8,656 nucleotides of DNA from Dehalococcoidales bacterium (GTDB taxonomy: Bacteria > Chloroflexota > Dehalococcoidia > Dehalococcoidales > UBA5760). The stretch lies in NCBI GenBank assembly GCA_028717305.1, contig JAQUOC010000056.1, positions 1 through 8,656 of the forward strand, read 5' to 3'. The translations under genes were made by a program, and so were the position numbers. The notes beneath the pieces are model-generated. The model had not been told where the DNA came from, did not search any database, and worked only from the letters and a program-made list of their open reading frames with translations. Each line of letters opens with the position of its first letter. The stretch's first letter is position 1. Shown here in pieces: positions 1 to 6,041 of this stretch.

Positions 1-1178
1 TCCACGGTGTCGGCAAAGAGATGGTCGTTGGGGTTCTGAAATACAAAGCCCACCTTCTGTGCCAGCTCGGCGACGGTGGCCTTCCTGATGTCGGTGCCGT
101 CGATGATCACCTTCCCCTTCGTCGGCTCGAGCAGGCGGTTGAAGTGCTTTACCAGCGTCGACTTACCCGATGCGTTACGCCCCATGATGGCAACGAACTC
201 GCCCTCGTCGATGCCCAGGCTCACGTTCTTGAGTGCGGTAAGCCCGGTCTCCGGGTAGGTATAGTAGAGCCGCTTCGTCTCCACGAGGCGCCTTCCGCCA
301 CCGTTTCTGGCGGAAAGATCAAGCTTTCCACCCACCCCCCGGAAGGCCCCATCCAGCACCGCCCGCCCCTCCTTTACCGTTAGGGGCACCTTCTCCACGT
401 CGATACCCTGCCCTTTAAGCTCGTGCACCAGGCGCAGCATCGGGGGCACCCCAACGCCGAGCCGGGCGAGCTCGTCGTAGCGGCGGCTTACGACATCGCC
501 CACTCTGCCGTCGAGGGCAACCTCACCATCGCTCAGCACGATCAGGCGGTCTACATACTGGAGCACCCGGTCAAGCCGGTGCTCCACGATAATAACGGTA
601 AAACCCAGCTCGTCGTTGAGCCGGGTAACCACCGAGAGCACCTCCTCGGCTCCCTTGGGATCGAGCTCAGAGGTGGGCTCATCCAGGATAAGGATATCTG
701 GGTGGAGCGCAAGGACGGAGGCAATGGCGACCTTCTGCTTCTCCCCACCGGATAGCTCGTGAATCTGCCGGTAGCGAAGCCCGGCGATACCCAGTGTATC
801 GAGCGACTCCTCGATGCGCCGGGCGATCAGATCCCGGGGGAAGGAGAGGTTTTCCAGACCGAAGGCGATCTCCCGCTCTACGTCCATACTGATGAGCTGA
901 TTTTCCGGGTCCTGAAACACCATACCGACCCGGGTCGCCAGATCCCGGGTGGAATGCTCGAGAGTATCCATCCCGCCGATACTTACCCTGCCGGCAATTG
1001 CCCCGCCGTAGAAGTGGGGAATCAACCCGTTCAAGCAACGACAGAGGCTCGACTTGCCCCCGCCGGAGGGCCCCGTCATCAGGACAAACTCGCCGCTGTC
1101 TATCTCCAGGTCGATATTCCTCAGCGACGGGCGGTCTGTACCGCTGTAGGTAAAGGTGAGGTTTTTTATCTCAATCAA
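1..1178 (-). CDS. ECF transporter ATPase, fused EcfA-EcfA' double ABC domain (3' truncated by window edge)
   Basis: ATP-hydrolysing subunit of an energy-coupling factor importer, acting on the cytoplasmic face with EcfT. I translated 392 codons without a frameshift. The first ABC domain is complete: Walker A GPSGGGKSS at residues 36-44, Q-loop Q89 in FQDPENQ, signature LSGGEKQ at 142-148, Walker B ILILDEP with D166/E167, and the switch histidine H200. After a linker of about 110 residues a second domain begins: Walker A GRNASGKST at 333-341 and Q381 in FQNPNDHLF. The window ends there, so its signature and Walker B are not visible. Two CbiO/EcfA-like domains in one chain match the fused type of ECF ATPase. 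The start is TTG at 1178, preceded by GGAGGG at 1190-1185; it overlaps the end of ecfT by 8 bp, indicating translational coupling. The family assignment is firm. The substrate cannot be read from this subunit. Confidence 0.93.
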   Translation of the reverse strand, partial: MIEIKNLTFTYSGTDRPSLRNIDLEIDSGEFVLMTGPSGGGKSSLCRCLNGLIPHFYGGAIAGRVSIGGMDTLEHSTRDLATRVGMVFQDPENQLISMDVEREIAFGLENLSFPRDLIARRIEESLDTLGIAGLRYRQIHELSGGEKQKVAIASVLALHPDILILDEPTSELDPKGAEEVLSVVTRLNDELGFTVIIVEHRLDRVLQYVDRLIVLSDGEVALDGRVGDVVSRRYDELARLGVGVPPMLRLVHELKGQGIDVEKVPLTVKEGRAVLDGAFRGVGGKLDLSARNGGGRRLVETKRLYYTYPETGLTALKNVSLGIDEGEFVAIMGRNASGKSTLVKHFNRLLEPTKGKVIIDGTDIRKATVAELAQKVGFVFQNPNDHLFADTV

Positions 1179-2097
1179 GGTCCACCCTCCGCTTGAGATA
1201 GGCCAGGGGAAGTATCATGAGAAGGAGCACCGCCATCAGGGCAAAAAGGGCCCATGCGGTGAACCCCATGTCCGGAGGCTGCATGGTGGGGTAGTAAATA
1301 TATTGCCCGTAGCCGGAGGCCGCCATGTAGACACCAAAGGCGAGGGGAAGAAAGGCAAACACCACGGTAGCGGTATCGGTCCGGGTCATCCGGATATCGC
1401 GGTAGAAGGTGCGGCCCCGCCCGGTGCCGAAGGCCCGGGACTCCATCGCCTCGGCCACCTGCACCGCCCGGTCCAGCGAGTTAGAGAGAAGCGCGGTCAC
1501 GATCGAAGCCCGGCTCCTCAAGCGCCGGGTGAACTTTCCCTTATCCAGATCGAGACCCCGCGAGCGCTGAACGTCGGTAATACGCTGGGTATCGTCGATG
1601 AGGGTGGGGATGAAGCGGGTGGAAAGGGACGTCACCAGCACCGATTTGTAGGGGAGCTTCACCTTTATCATGGCCAGCATCAGGTCGTCGGGGTGGACGG
1701 TGAAGGTTAGGATGGCAAACGCCGAGATTATGGCAAGCAGCCGCAGGCTCATGGCCATCCCGTAGAAGATGGCCTCCAGCGTTATAACCGGCGTCCCCAT
1801 GACGGGCATTTGGAAGGGGAAGGTATAGATAACGGAGGAGCCGTTAGAGCTCACTAAAGCGTTTATCAGTATGATGGCGCCGCAGAGATAGGCGGTAATC
1901 CTCATCGAGGAGCGCCACTCTCTCCACACACGGGCCACCTTTACCACGGGAAGGGTGGCGACGAACAGCAGTATTAGGAAAAAGGGATGATCCAGAATAA
2001 GGGTCAGCACGATGATGCTCCCCAGCCAGGCGAGCTTAGCAAAGGGGTTGAGACTGTGAACGGGGGTCCCCCGGTCACGGTAGCGAAAACTCCTCAT
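1171..2097 (-). CDS. ECF transporter transmembrane coupling protein (EcfT/CbiQ family)
   Basis: 308-aa integral membrane protein that links the EcfA ATPases to a substrate-binding S component in energy-coupling factor importers. Hydrophobic segments lie near residues 22-36, 38-53, 67-84, 103-132, 243-262 and 276-299. The long polar stretch at about 150-235 carries the two coupling motifs typical of EcfT: S179-R180-G181 in QRSRGLD and S220-R221-A222 in MESRAFG, variants of the usual Ala-Arg-Gly. The N-terminal SLNPFAKL is also typical of the family. The start is ATG at 2097, whose A is also the last base of the upstream lipoprotein's TGA stop (TGATG). Only a weak AAGGTG lies upstream, so translation is probably coupled. 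It overlaps the ATPase gene by 8 bp. Family membership is clear; whether it is a dedicated or shared EcfT is unknown. Confidence 0.92.
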   Translation of the reverse strand: MRSFRYRDRGTPVHSLNPFAKLAWLGSIIVLTLILDHPFFLILLFVATLPVVKVARVWREWRSSMRITAYLCGAIILINALVSSNGSSVIYTFPFQMPVMGTPVITLEAIFYGMAMSLRLLAIISAFAILTFTVHPDDLMLAMIKVKLPYKSVLVTSLSTRFIPTLIDDTQRITDVQRSRGLDLDKGKFTRRLRSRASIVTALLSNSLDRAVQVAEAMESRAFGTGRGRTFYRDIRMTRTDTATVVFAFLPLAFGVYMAASGYGQYIYYPTMQPPDMGFTAWALFALMAVLLLMILPLAYLKRRVDLD

Positions 2098-3182
2098 CAG
2101 GGCACCTTGACCATCTCACCGTCTACGATAACGATAGCGCAGGCATAATCAAAGGCATCTGAAGAATTTACCATAATATCGACCGCCGCCTCCACACCCA
2201 GTTCGTCGGTACCGGTTACCATCCAGATGACGTTCTCGCAGACGCCGATGCCGTCCGGGTTCCATATGCTCTGGGTGGCCTGGATAAGCCCGGCACCGTC
2301 ACCGGGAGCATACTCGCCAGTCATTTCGCCCGCGCCATCGAATATTTCGAGAGTGTCATCTTCAAAGTAGCAGTAGAAACCGAGCCTGTTCCAGGGGCCG
2401 TTCAATTCCTCGATGAGGGGAAAATCAGCGGTCCCGACCAGGATGATGTTGGCCGTCTCCCTGTCGCCCGGCCCGAGCTCAGCGGAGCTGCACGTCGAGA
2501 CACCGGCTACCCCGCGTGAGGAAAGGGCTCCCGCTACATCGGCAGCAGCTTCCTCCCAGCCTTCCTGGTAGACGACAACGGTGGGGTATACCGTGCCGCC
2601 GTGGCCGTGCATGAAGGGCTCGGGGAAGTCGCCTACTATCGCGGGGACGAACTGGTGGAAGTCCCAGTTGCGGTAGTCCCAGTGCTCCACATCGCCGGGA
2701 AAGAGTGTATAATCGAGCGCACCCACTTTCGATGACATGCCATTAAAGTAGATAAACCAGTCCCCTTTGCTTTCGTTGCTTCCCGTATAGTCGGACGCAA
2801 GCCCGTTTATGGCATTCACAAAGCCGCCACCGTAGGCGGTATCGACTTCGGCAACCGCCATGAGCACCTCCATGGCAGTGGTATTTTTGCCTATGGGGAC
2901 GGTTTCCTCTATCATTATTTCGGAGCCGAAGTCGCGGGTAACCACGAGCAGTATTTCGCTTTCATCGTTTGAACCATTCGCCGGTGCCGGAGAGCCGAAA
3001 CTATTGCTTTCAGGCTGCGCTTGAGAGGGAGAAACAGCGTTTTCCGGCTCCACCGGACCTATTTTAGGGGCCGCTTCTTGGTTTTCATGGCAGCCGGAGA
3101 GTGATAAAGCCGCCAGAGAGCCAGCAACAAGGAATAAAGCGGCAAGCCTAACAACGGGAGGGCATATTATCACGCTTCGCAT
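2097..3182 (-). CDS. DUF4430 (transcobalamin C-terminal-like) surface lipoprotein
   Basis: 361-aa predicted lipoprotein. A hydrophobic signal ends in the lipobox L28-S-G-C31, so mature Cys31 would be lipid-anchored outside the membrane. Residues 32-75 form a Ser/Pro/Asn-rich linker. Residues about 76-172 match the DUF4430 pattern: GGGFVNAINGL, then DWFIYFNG at 141-148, the G163-D164 turn and HWDY at 167-170. DUF4430 is related to the C-terminal beta domain of animal transcobalamin and intrinsic factor. Residues about 195-361 form a second domain with alternating beta/alpha pattern, NIILVGT at 245-251 and VIWMVTGTDELGVEAA at 318-333. It recalls a domain of archaeal S-layer proteins, but I cannot name it firmly. 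ATG at 3182 has GAGAGG five bases upstream. It sits between the Ig-like gene (39-bp gap) and ecfT (1-bp overlap). A role presenting ligand to the ECF importer is inference. Confidence 0.85.
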   Translation of the reverse strand: MRSVIICPPVVRLAALFLVAGSLAALSLSGCHENQEAAPKIGPVEPENAVSPSQAQPESNSFGSPAPANGSNDESEILLVVTRDFGSEIMIEETVPIGKNTTAMEVLMAVAEVDTAYGGGFVNAINGLASDYTGSNESKGDWFIYFNGMSSKVGALDYTLFPGDVEHWDYRNWDFHQFVPAIVGDFPEPFMHGHGGTVYPTVVVYQEGWEEAAADVAGALSSRGVAGVSTCSSAELGPGDRETANIILVGTADFPLIEELNGPWNRLGFYCYFEDDTLEIFDGAGEMTGEYAPGDGAGLIQATQSIWNPDGIGVCENVIWMVTGTDELGVEAAVDIMVNSSDAFDYACAIVIVDGEMVKVP

Positions 3183-3221
3183 AATTTCCTCTCAGTAGTA
3201 ATAGTGGTCCTAAGTAAGAAG

Positions 3222-3800
3222 TTAGTCATTCTTGTAATTTTCAGCATACAATTGAACTGCAATTTTCCTTCGTCTTCTTTTGAAATAAAGAACAGTTAAA
3301 CTAGGAACAGCGACAAAGCCGATAATTGCTAGGAACGAGGTAAAGGAAAGGTTCCCGGGAAGAGCACTGGCTATTCTACCCGGTAGCCCAGCGGGCAATA
3401 CATGAATATTGACCGGTACCTTTACTCCGCAGCCTATTCTGAGCTCAGAATTATGAACCAGCCCCACTATACAAACATCGGTCTGATAGTCGCCAGAGGT
3501 TTTGCCGGGCGGTGAGATATCTAGGTGAACTTCCCGGTACCGACCGGGCTCAAGGGTAAATTCTTGCGGGGTGATGCTAAACCATTCACTCAGATCTTCT
3601 TCCTCAACGTATACAACGTAGATCAACTCTTCATCAGAATTATTGATAACATTGATAAAACCACTTGTGGAACTCGAAGCCTGAACCTCAACATCCAGTT
3701 TATGGGGAGATACTCCCACTCCAGCTGCTTGAGTCGGATCGGGGAAAAAGGCTATAGCTGAACAAGCTATAAATGCGATAATAGTTGCTCTAGAAAACAA
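3222..3800 (-). CDS. Membrane-anchored extracytoplasmic Ig-like (beta-sandwich) protein, function unknown
   Basis: 192-aa protein of unknown function. It has an N-terminal signal peptide (residues 1-25, ending TQAA), then a domain of about 110 residues rich in alternating hydrophobics: VGVSPHKLDVEV, GFINVINNS, FTLEPGRYREVHLDIS. These resemble Ig-like folds of the pilus-chaperone/DUF916 kind. C110 and C124 could form a disulfide. A transmembrane helix at about 152-173 is followed by RRRRK (175-179) and a short tail, giving an outside domain with a small cytoplasmic end. The likely start is TTG at 3800, with GAGG at 3812-3809 eight bases upstream; no better in-frame start was seen. The gene is AT-rich (18 of 60 bases G+C in 3241-3300). 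It follows the large surface protein across a strong hairpin and precedes the lipoprotein by 39 bp. It may be a membrane tether for the surface protein, but that is a guess. Confidence 0.78.
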   Translation of the reverse strand: MFSRATIIAFIACSAIAFFPDPTQAAGVGVSPHKLDVEVQASSSTSGFINVINNSDEELIYVVYVEEEDLSEWFSITPQEFTLEPGRYREVHLDISPPGKTSGDYQTDVCIVGLVHNSELRIGCGVKVPVNIHVLPAGLPGRIASALPGNLSFTSFLAIIGFVAVPSLTVLYFKRRRRKIAVQLYAENYKND

Positions 3801-3821
3801 TAGAAAGACCTCTTAGTTGGA

Positions 3822-3861
3822 TTGCAGGGAAGGGATAATCTTGCTTATCCCTTCCCTGCAA
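3822..3861 (-). repeat. Perfect 17-bp inverted repeat, intercistronic RNA hairpin
   Basis: TTGCAGGGAAGGGATAA at 3822-3838 is the exact complement of TTATCCCTTCCCTGCAA at 3845-3861, leaving a 6-base loop. The stem could be extended by TTAG (3813-3816) pairing with CTAA (3862-3865) across a 5-base bulge. It lies 24 bases after the stop codon of the 660-aa gene and just upstream of the ribosome binding site of the next gene. No T tract follows on either strand, so a classical Rho-independent terminator is unlikely. A 3'-end stabiliser or processing element that sets the expression ratio of gene 1 to the rest is plausible. Confidence 0.8.
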
Positions 3862-3885
3862 CTAATTCACGTATACTATGATTGA

Positions 3886-5868
3886 TTAATAGGTTCCATC
3901 TTCAGCCCAGAAGATAATAGTACCGGTTTGCGCACCTACGCCGGAATAATTCTCCGATACAGTAAGTGTAACGTCATAATCTCGGGATCCACCACGGCCT
4001 ATAGTATCACTGAAATCATCCCAGGGAATTTCATCCAGTGTAATACCTTCGATATATAGACCGTTAGCTTCGTCGGAAATCGTACATGTGACAAGGATCT
4101 GCCAGGCGCCGGTGTTGGTCGCTGTGACAGTCTGGGGGAGACTAATATCTCTTGGTCCAAGAGTACCGAAATCGATACTGCTGGGGTTGATATTCAGGCT
4201 AATTGCAGGCATTATTTCCGCCTCAAGACCTAACTGGCTGGTAGAACTGCTTCCAGTACCCACAGTTACGCTAATTCGGTTACTACGAATGTAACTATCC
4301 TTTTCCGCGTAGATCTCTAAGGTAATATCAGTATCAACTGTTATGTCTACCGTGCCATCGGGGCCAGTGGTATAACTATGACCGGCATATACCGTAGCCC
4401 CCTCGGAAGGCGACCAAGCACTAGTATCATCACTATACTCGCTTACTGTCACAGTGAACTGCTCCCCGGTCTCCGGTTCTACGTTATCGACCTCTATCTT
4501 TAACGGCTGTGCGCCCCAGTTGCCATCGACGACATAATAAAAGAGGATTTCTTGATGTGGTGGACTAGGTGGTGCTGTATCGTTAATAACGAACTCACCT
4601 GCACCTACCGTGGCACTAACTGAATCCACTCGGTATAACCAGGCATTAGTGGCAGAGCCTGCCTCTCCTGCTATCGAGGTTATGAATAGAGAGCCATATT
4701 CATCGCTAGTCTCATAGGAAAAATCACCATCTTGAGATGCTTCATCTAAAGCTCCGAGTGCTGTAGAGTTTGCCAGGTGATAGGTCTGTCCGCTGTTAGT
4801 TGCAGTTATATCAGACTCATCTACAGTAACTGTACCACTCCATATCGTCGTACTTTGTCCTTCAATTCTTATATCAACGGTCTCGCCTTCAATATCAAGA
4901 GATACGACAGGATAATATTTGCCCAGTAATGCTATTATGGCCTTGGCCGTAGTCTGTACCGGCCACGCACCAGGGAGACCATCCTGAAAATAAAAGGCGC
5001 CACTCGTCTGCTGATAGGTCAAAAGGTCGTCAACCGGACTGTTACCGTTTCCAGAGGTCCATCCACTGCCATCAGGATCTTCTCCTACAGCGGCTATAGC
5101 ACTGATTCCCCAAGAGTCGGTATCGGCATTTGTAGAACCCCAAGACAGGAAACCACCATTATCTGCTTGCGTGGACTCGATATAACCCAGAGCATCAATT
5201 ATCGCTGAATAGGTCTCCGACTCGCCAGCAGCAATAAGGGCCATGGTGCAGGCTGCAGTCATATCAACATCGCTATCACCACCTACATTGAACCCCCAGC
5301 CTCCATCCTCTGTGTTCTGGTTGGTAAGAATATAATCAACGGCGTCGCTTATAACCGACGGACCCGTATCATATCCTGCAGAAACAAGTGCCATAATACC
5401 GAAGGCATCATCATTTATTAAGGTTTCTTCACCCATCTGGCTGCCATCATAAGTGCCTTCCAGTAAGGAAATAAAATCCCTACCTCCAAAATTAAATGGG
5501 TCTTCACCTGCAGCTACTATAGCCAGTATCATACGCGAATAGTCGGTAGAAGAGCTTGCGCTCCCAGAATTTGTTGCTAGATAGTCTACTATTGAATTAC
5601 CATCTGTTTGCCAGTCATGTGGATCTTCACCAACGGCGGCGATTGCCATAGTTACCCAGGCCGAATCTACAAAACTACCAATAGAACCATCAGTATTTTG
5701 TTCCCCAATGAGATAATCCAAAGCGTTGGCTATCTCGGAATCGGTAACCAATAAGGGATAGGAATCCGCTGCAGCGACTGGCGTGGTAAACACCGATGCC
5801 AGCAGCAGGGCAGCTAACCCGAAAATAACAGCCGTTTTCTTCACCATTCTTAGCTTCTTCAGTCGCAC
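3886..5868 (-). CDS. Secreted prenyltransferase-repeat barrel plus DUF4430 protein (intrinsic factor/transcobalamin-like architecture)
   Basis: 660-aa secreted protein. The signal peptide spans residues 1-34, with probable cleavage after AAA. Residues about 40-318 hold six helical-hairpin repeats of the prenyltransferase/squalene-oxidase type (alpha/alpha barrel). They are marked by related segments such as AIAAVGEDP (75-83), AIVAAGEDP (116-124) and AIAAVGEDP (257-265). Residues about 320-447 fit a DUF4430 beta domain (TALGALDEAS, LFITSIAGEAG, W410, Y412, EILFYY). This barrel-then-beta order is that of animal intrinsic factor and transcobalamin. Residues about 456-537 and 552-660 are two more Ig-like/beta domains. 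There is no catalytic DxDD or DCTAE-type motif, no LPXTG and no C-terminal membrane helix. The start is GTG at 5868, five bases after AAGGAGG; an internal ATG lies at residue 8. It is the first gene of the operon. Ligand capture at the surface is inference. Confidence 0.85.
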   Translation of the reverse strand: MRLKKLRMVKKTAVIFGLAALLLASVFTTPVAAADSYPLLVTDSEIANALDYLIGEQNTDGSIGSFVDSAWVTMAIAAVGEDPHDWQTDGNSIVDYLATNSGSASSSTDYSRMILAIVAAGEDPFNFGGRDFISLLEGTYDGSQMGEETLINDDAFGIMALVSAGYDTGPSVISDAVDYILTNQNTEDGGWGFNVGGDSDVDMTAACTMALIAAGESETYSAIIDALGYIESTQADNGGFLSWGSTNADTDSWGISAIAAVGEDPDGSGWTSGNGNSPVDDLLTYQQTSGAFYFQDGLPGAWPVQTTAKAIIALLGKYYPVVSLDIEGETVDIRIEGQSTTIWSGTVTVDESDITATNSGQTYHLANSTALGALDEASQDGDFSYETSDEYGSLFITSIAGEAGSATNAWLYRVDSVSATVGAGEFVINDTAPPSPPHQEILFYYVVDGNWGAQPLKIEVDNVEPETGEQFTVTVSEYSDDTSAWSPSEGATVYAGHSYTTGPDGTVDITVDTDITLEIYAEKDSYIRSNRISVTVGTGSSSTSQLGLEAEIMPAISLNINPSSIDFGTLGPRDISLPQTVTATNTGAWQILVTCTISDEANGLYIEGITLDEIPWDDFSDTIGRGGSRDYDVTLTVSENYSGVGAQTGTIIFWAEDGTY

Positions 5869-5897
5869 ACTAACCTCCTTAATAAATACAAATTTAT

Positions 5898-5911
5898 TTG
5901 TTTATAAACAA
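5898..5911. promoter_or_regulatory. Palindromic operator candidate, downstream copy
   Basis: TTGTTTATAAACAA is a perfect 14-bp palindrome. It shares the pattern TTGWTTATAAWCAA with the copy at 5918-5931, and the two centres are exactly 20 bp (about two helical turns) apart. It falls just after the predicted transcription start, where a bound repressor dimer would block initiation. AT-rich DNA can produce palindromes by chance, but two matched and phased copies make that less likely. Confidence 0.6.
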
Positions 5912-5917
5912 CTTTAC

Positions 5918-5931
5918 TTGATTATAATCAA
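5918..5931. promoter_or_regulatory. Palindromic operator candidate, copy overlapping the -10 box
   Basis: TTGATTATAATCAA is a perfect 14-bp palindrome centred on the TATAAT box. Six bases (CTTTAC on the plus strand) separate it from the second palindrome. It is probably a binding site for a dimeric repressor controlling the ECF/transcobalamin-like operon. The winged-helix protein encoded immediately upstream is the nearest candidate regulator, unproven. Confidence 0.6.
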
Positions 5932-5949
5932 AAAAAATACCCCTGTCAA
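5921..5949 (-). promoter_or_regulatory. Consensus sigma70-type promoter of the five-gene operon
   Basis: On the minus strand TTGACA (5949-5944) and TATAAT (5926-5921) are both perfect -35/-10 consensus boxes separated by exactly 17 bp. The predicted start is near 5914, giving a leader of about 45 bases before the GTG at 5868. That is too short for a cobalamin riboswitch, so control is more likely through the overlapping palindromes. The spacer contains a run of eight T. Confidence 0.85.
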
Positions 5950-5962
5950 TCAGGTTACGGGG
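5940..5962 (-). terminator. Weak possible terminator of the winged-helix gene, overlapping the next promoter
   Basis: In the minus-strand transcript CCCC (5962-5959) can pair with GGGG (5943-5940), or CCTG (5954-5951) with CAGG (5945-5942). Either is followed after TA by eight U residues. The stems are short and mutually exclusive. The same bases form the -35 box and spacer of the downstream promoter, so the T run may have nothing to do with termination. Confidence 0.25.
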
Positions 5963-6041
5963 ATTTTAAGGAATTCAGTGACGACCAACCCGGGAAAACG
6001 AGTGGCGCTTACACGTTATAAGATGTCGAGAGGACCCATTA

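Noticed and set aside
21..1196. Several plus-strand open frames opposite the double ATPase gene
   Set aside because: They lie antisense to a continuous minus-strand frame with all ABC motifs, show no domain pattern and are typical shadows in GC-rich coding DNA.
3822..3861. Classical Rho-independent terminator
   Set aside because: The stem is strong but no T run follows it on either strand, so it was annotated as a hairpin of uncertain role.
3886..5868. Terpene/squalene cyclase function for the 660-aa protein
   Set aside because: Repeats of the prenyltransferase type are present, but the protein is secreted, has no visible DxDD motif and is fused to a DUF4430 domain, so binding fits better than cyclisation.
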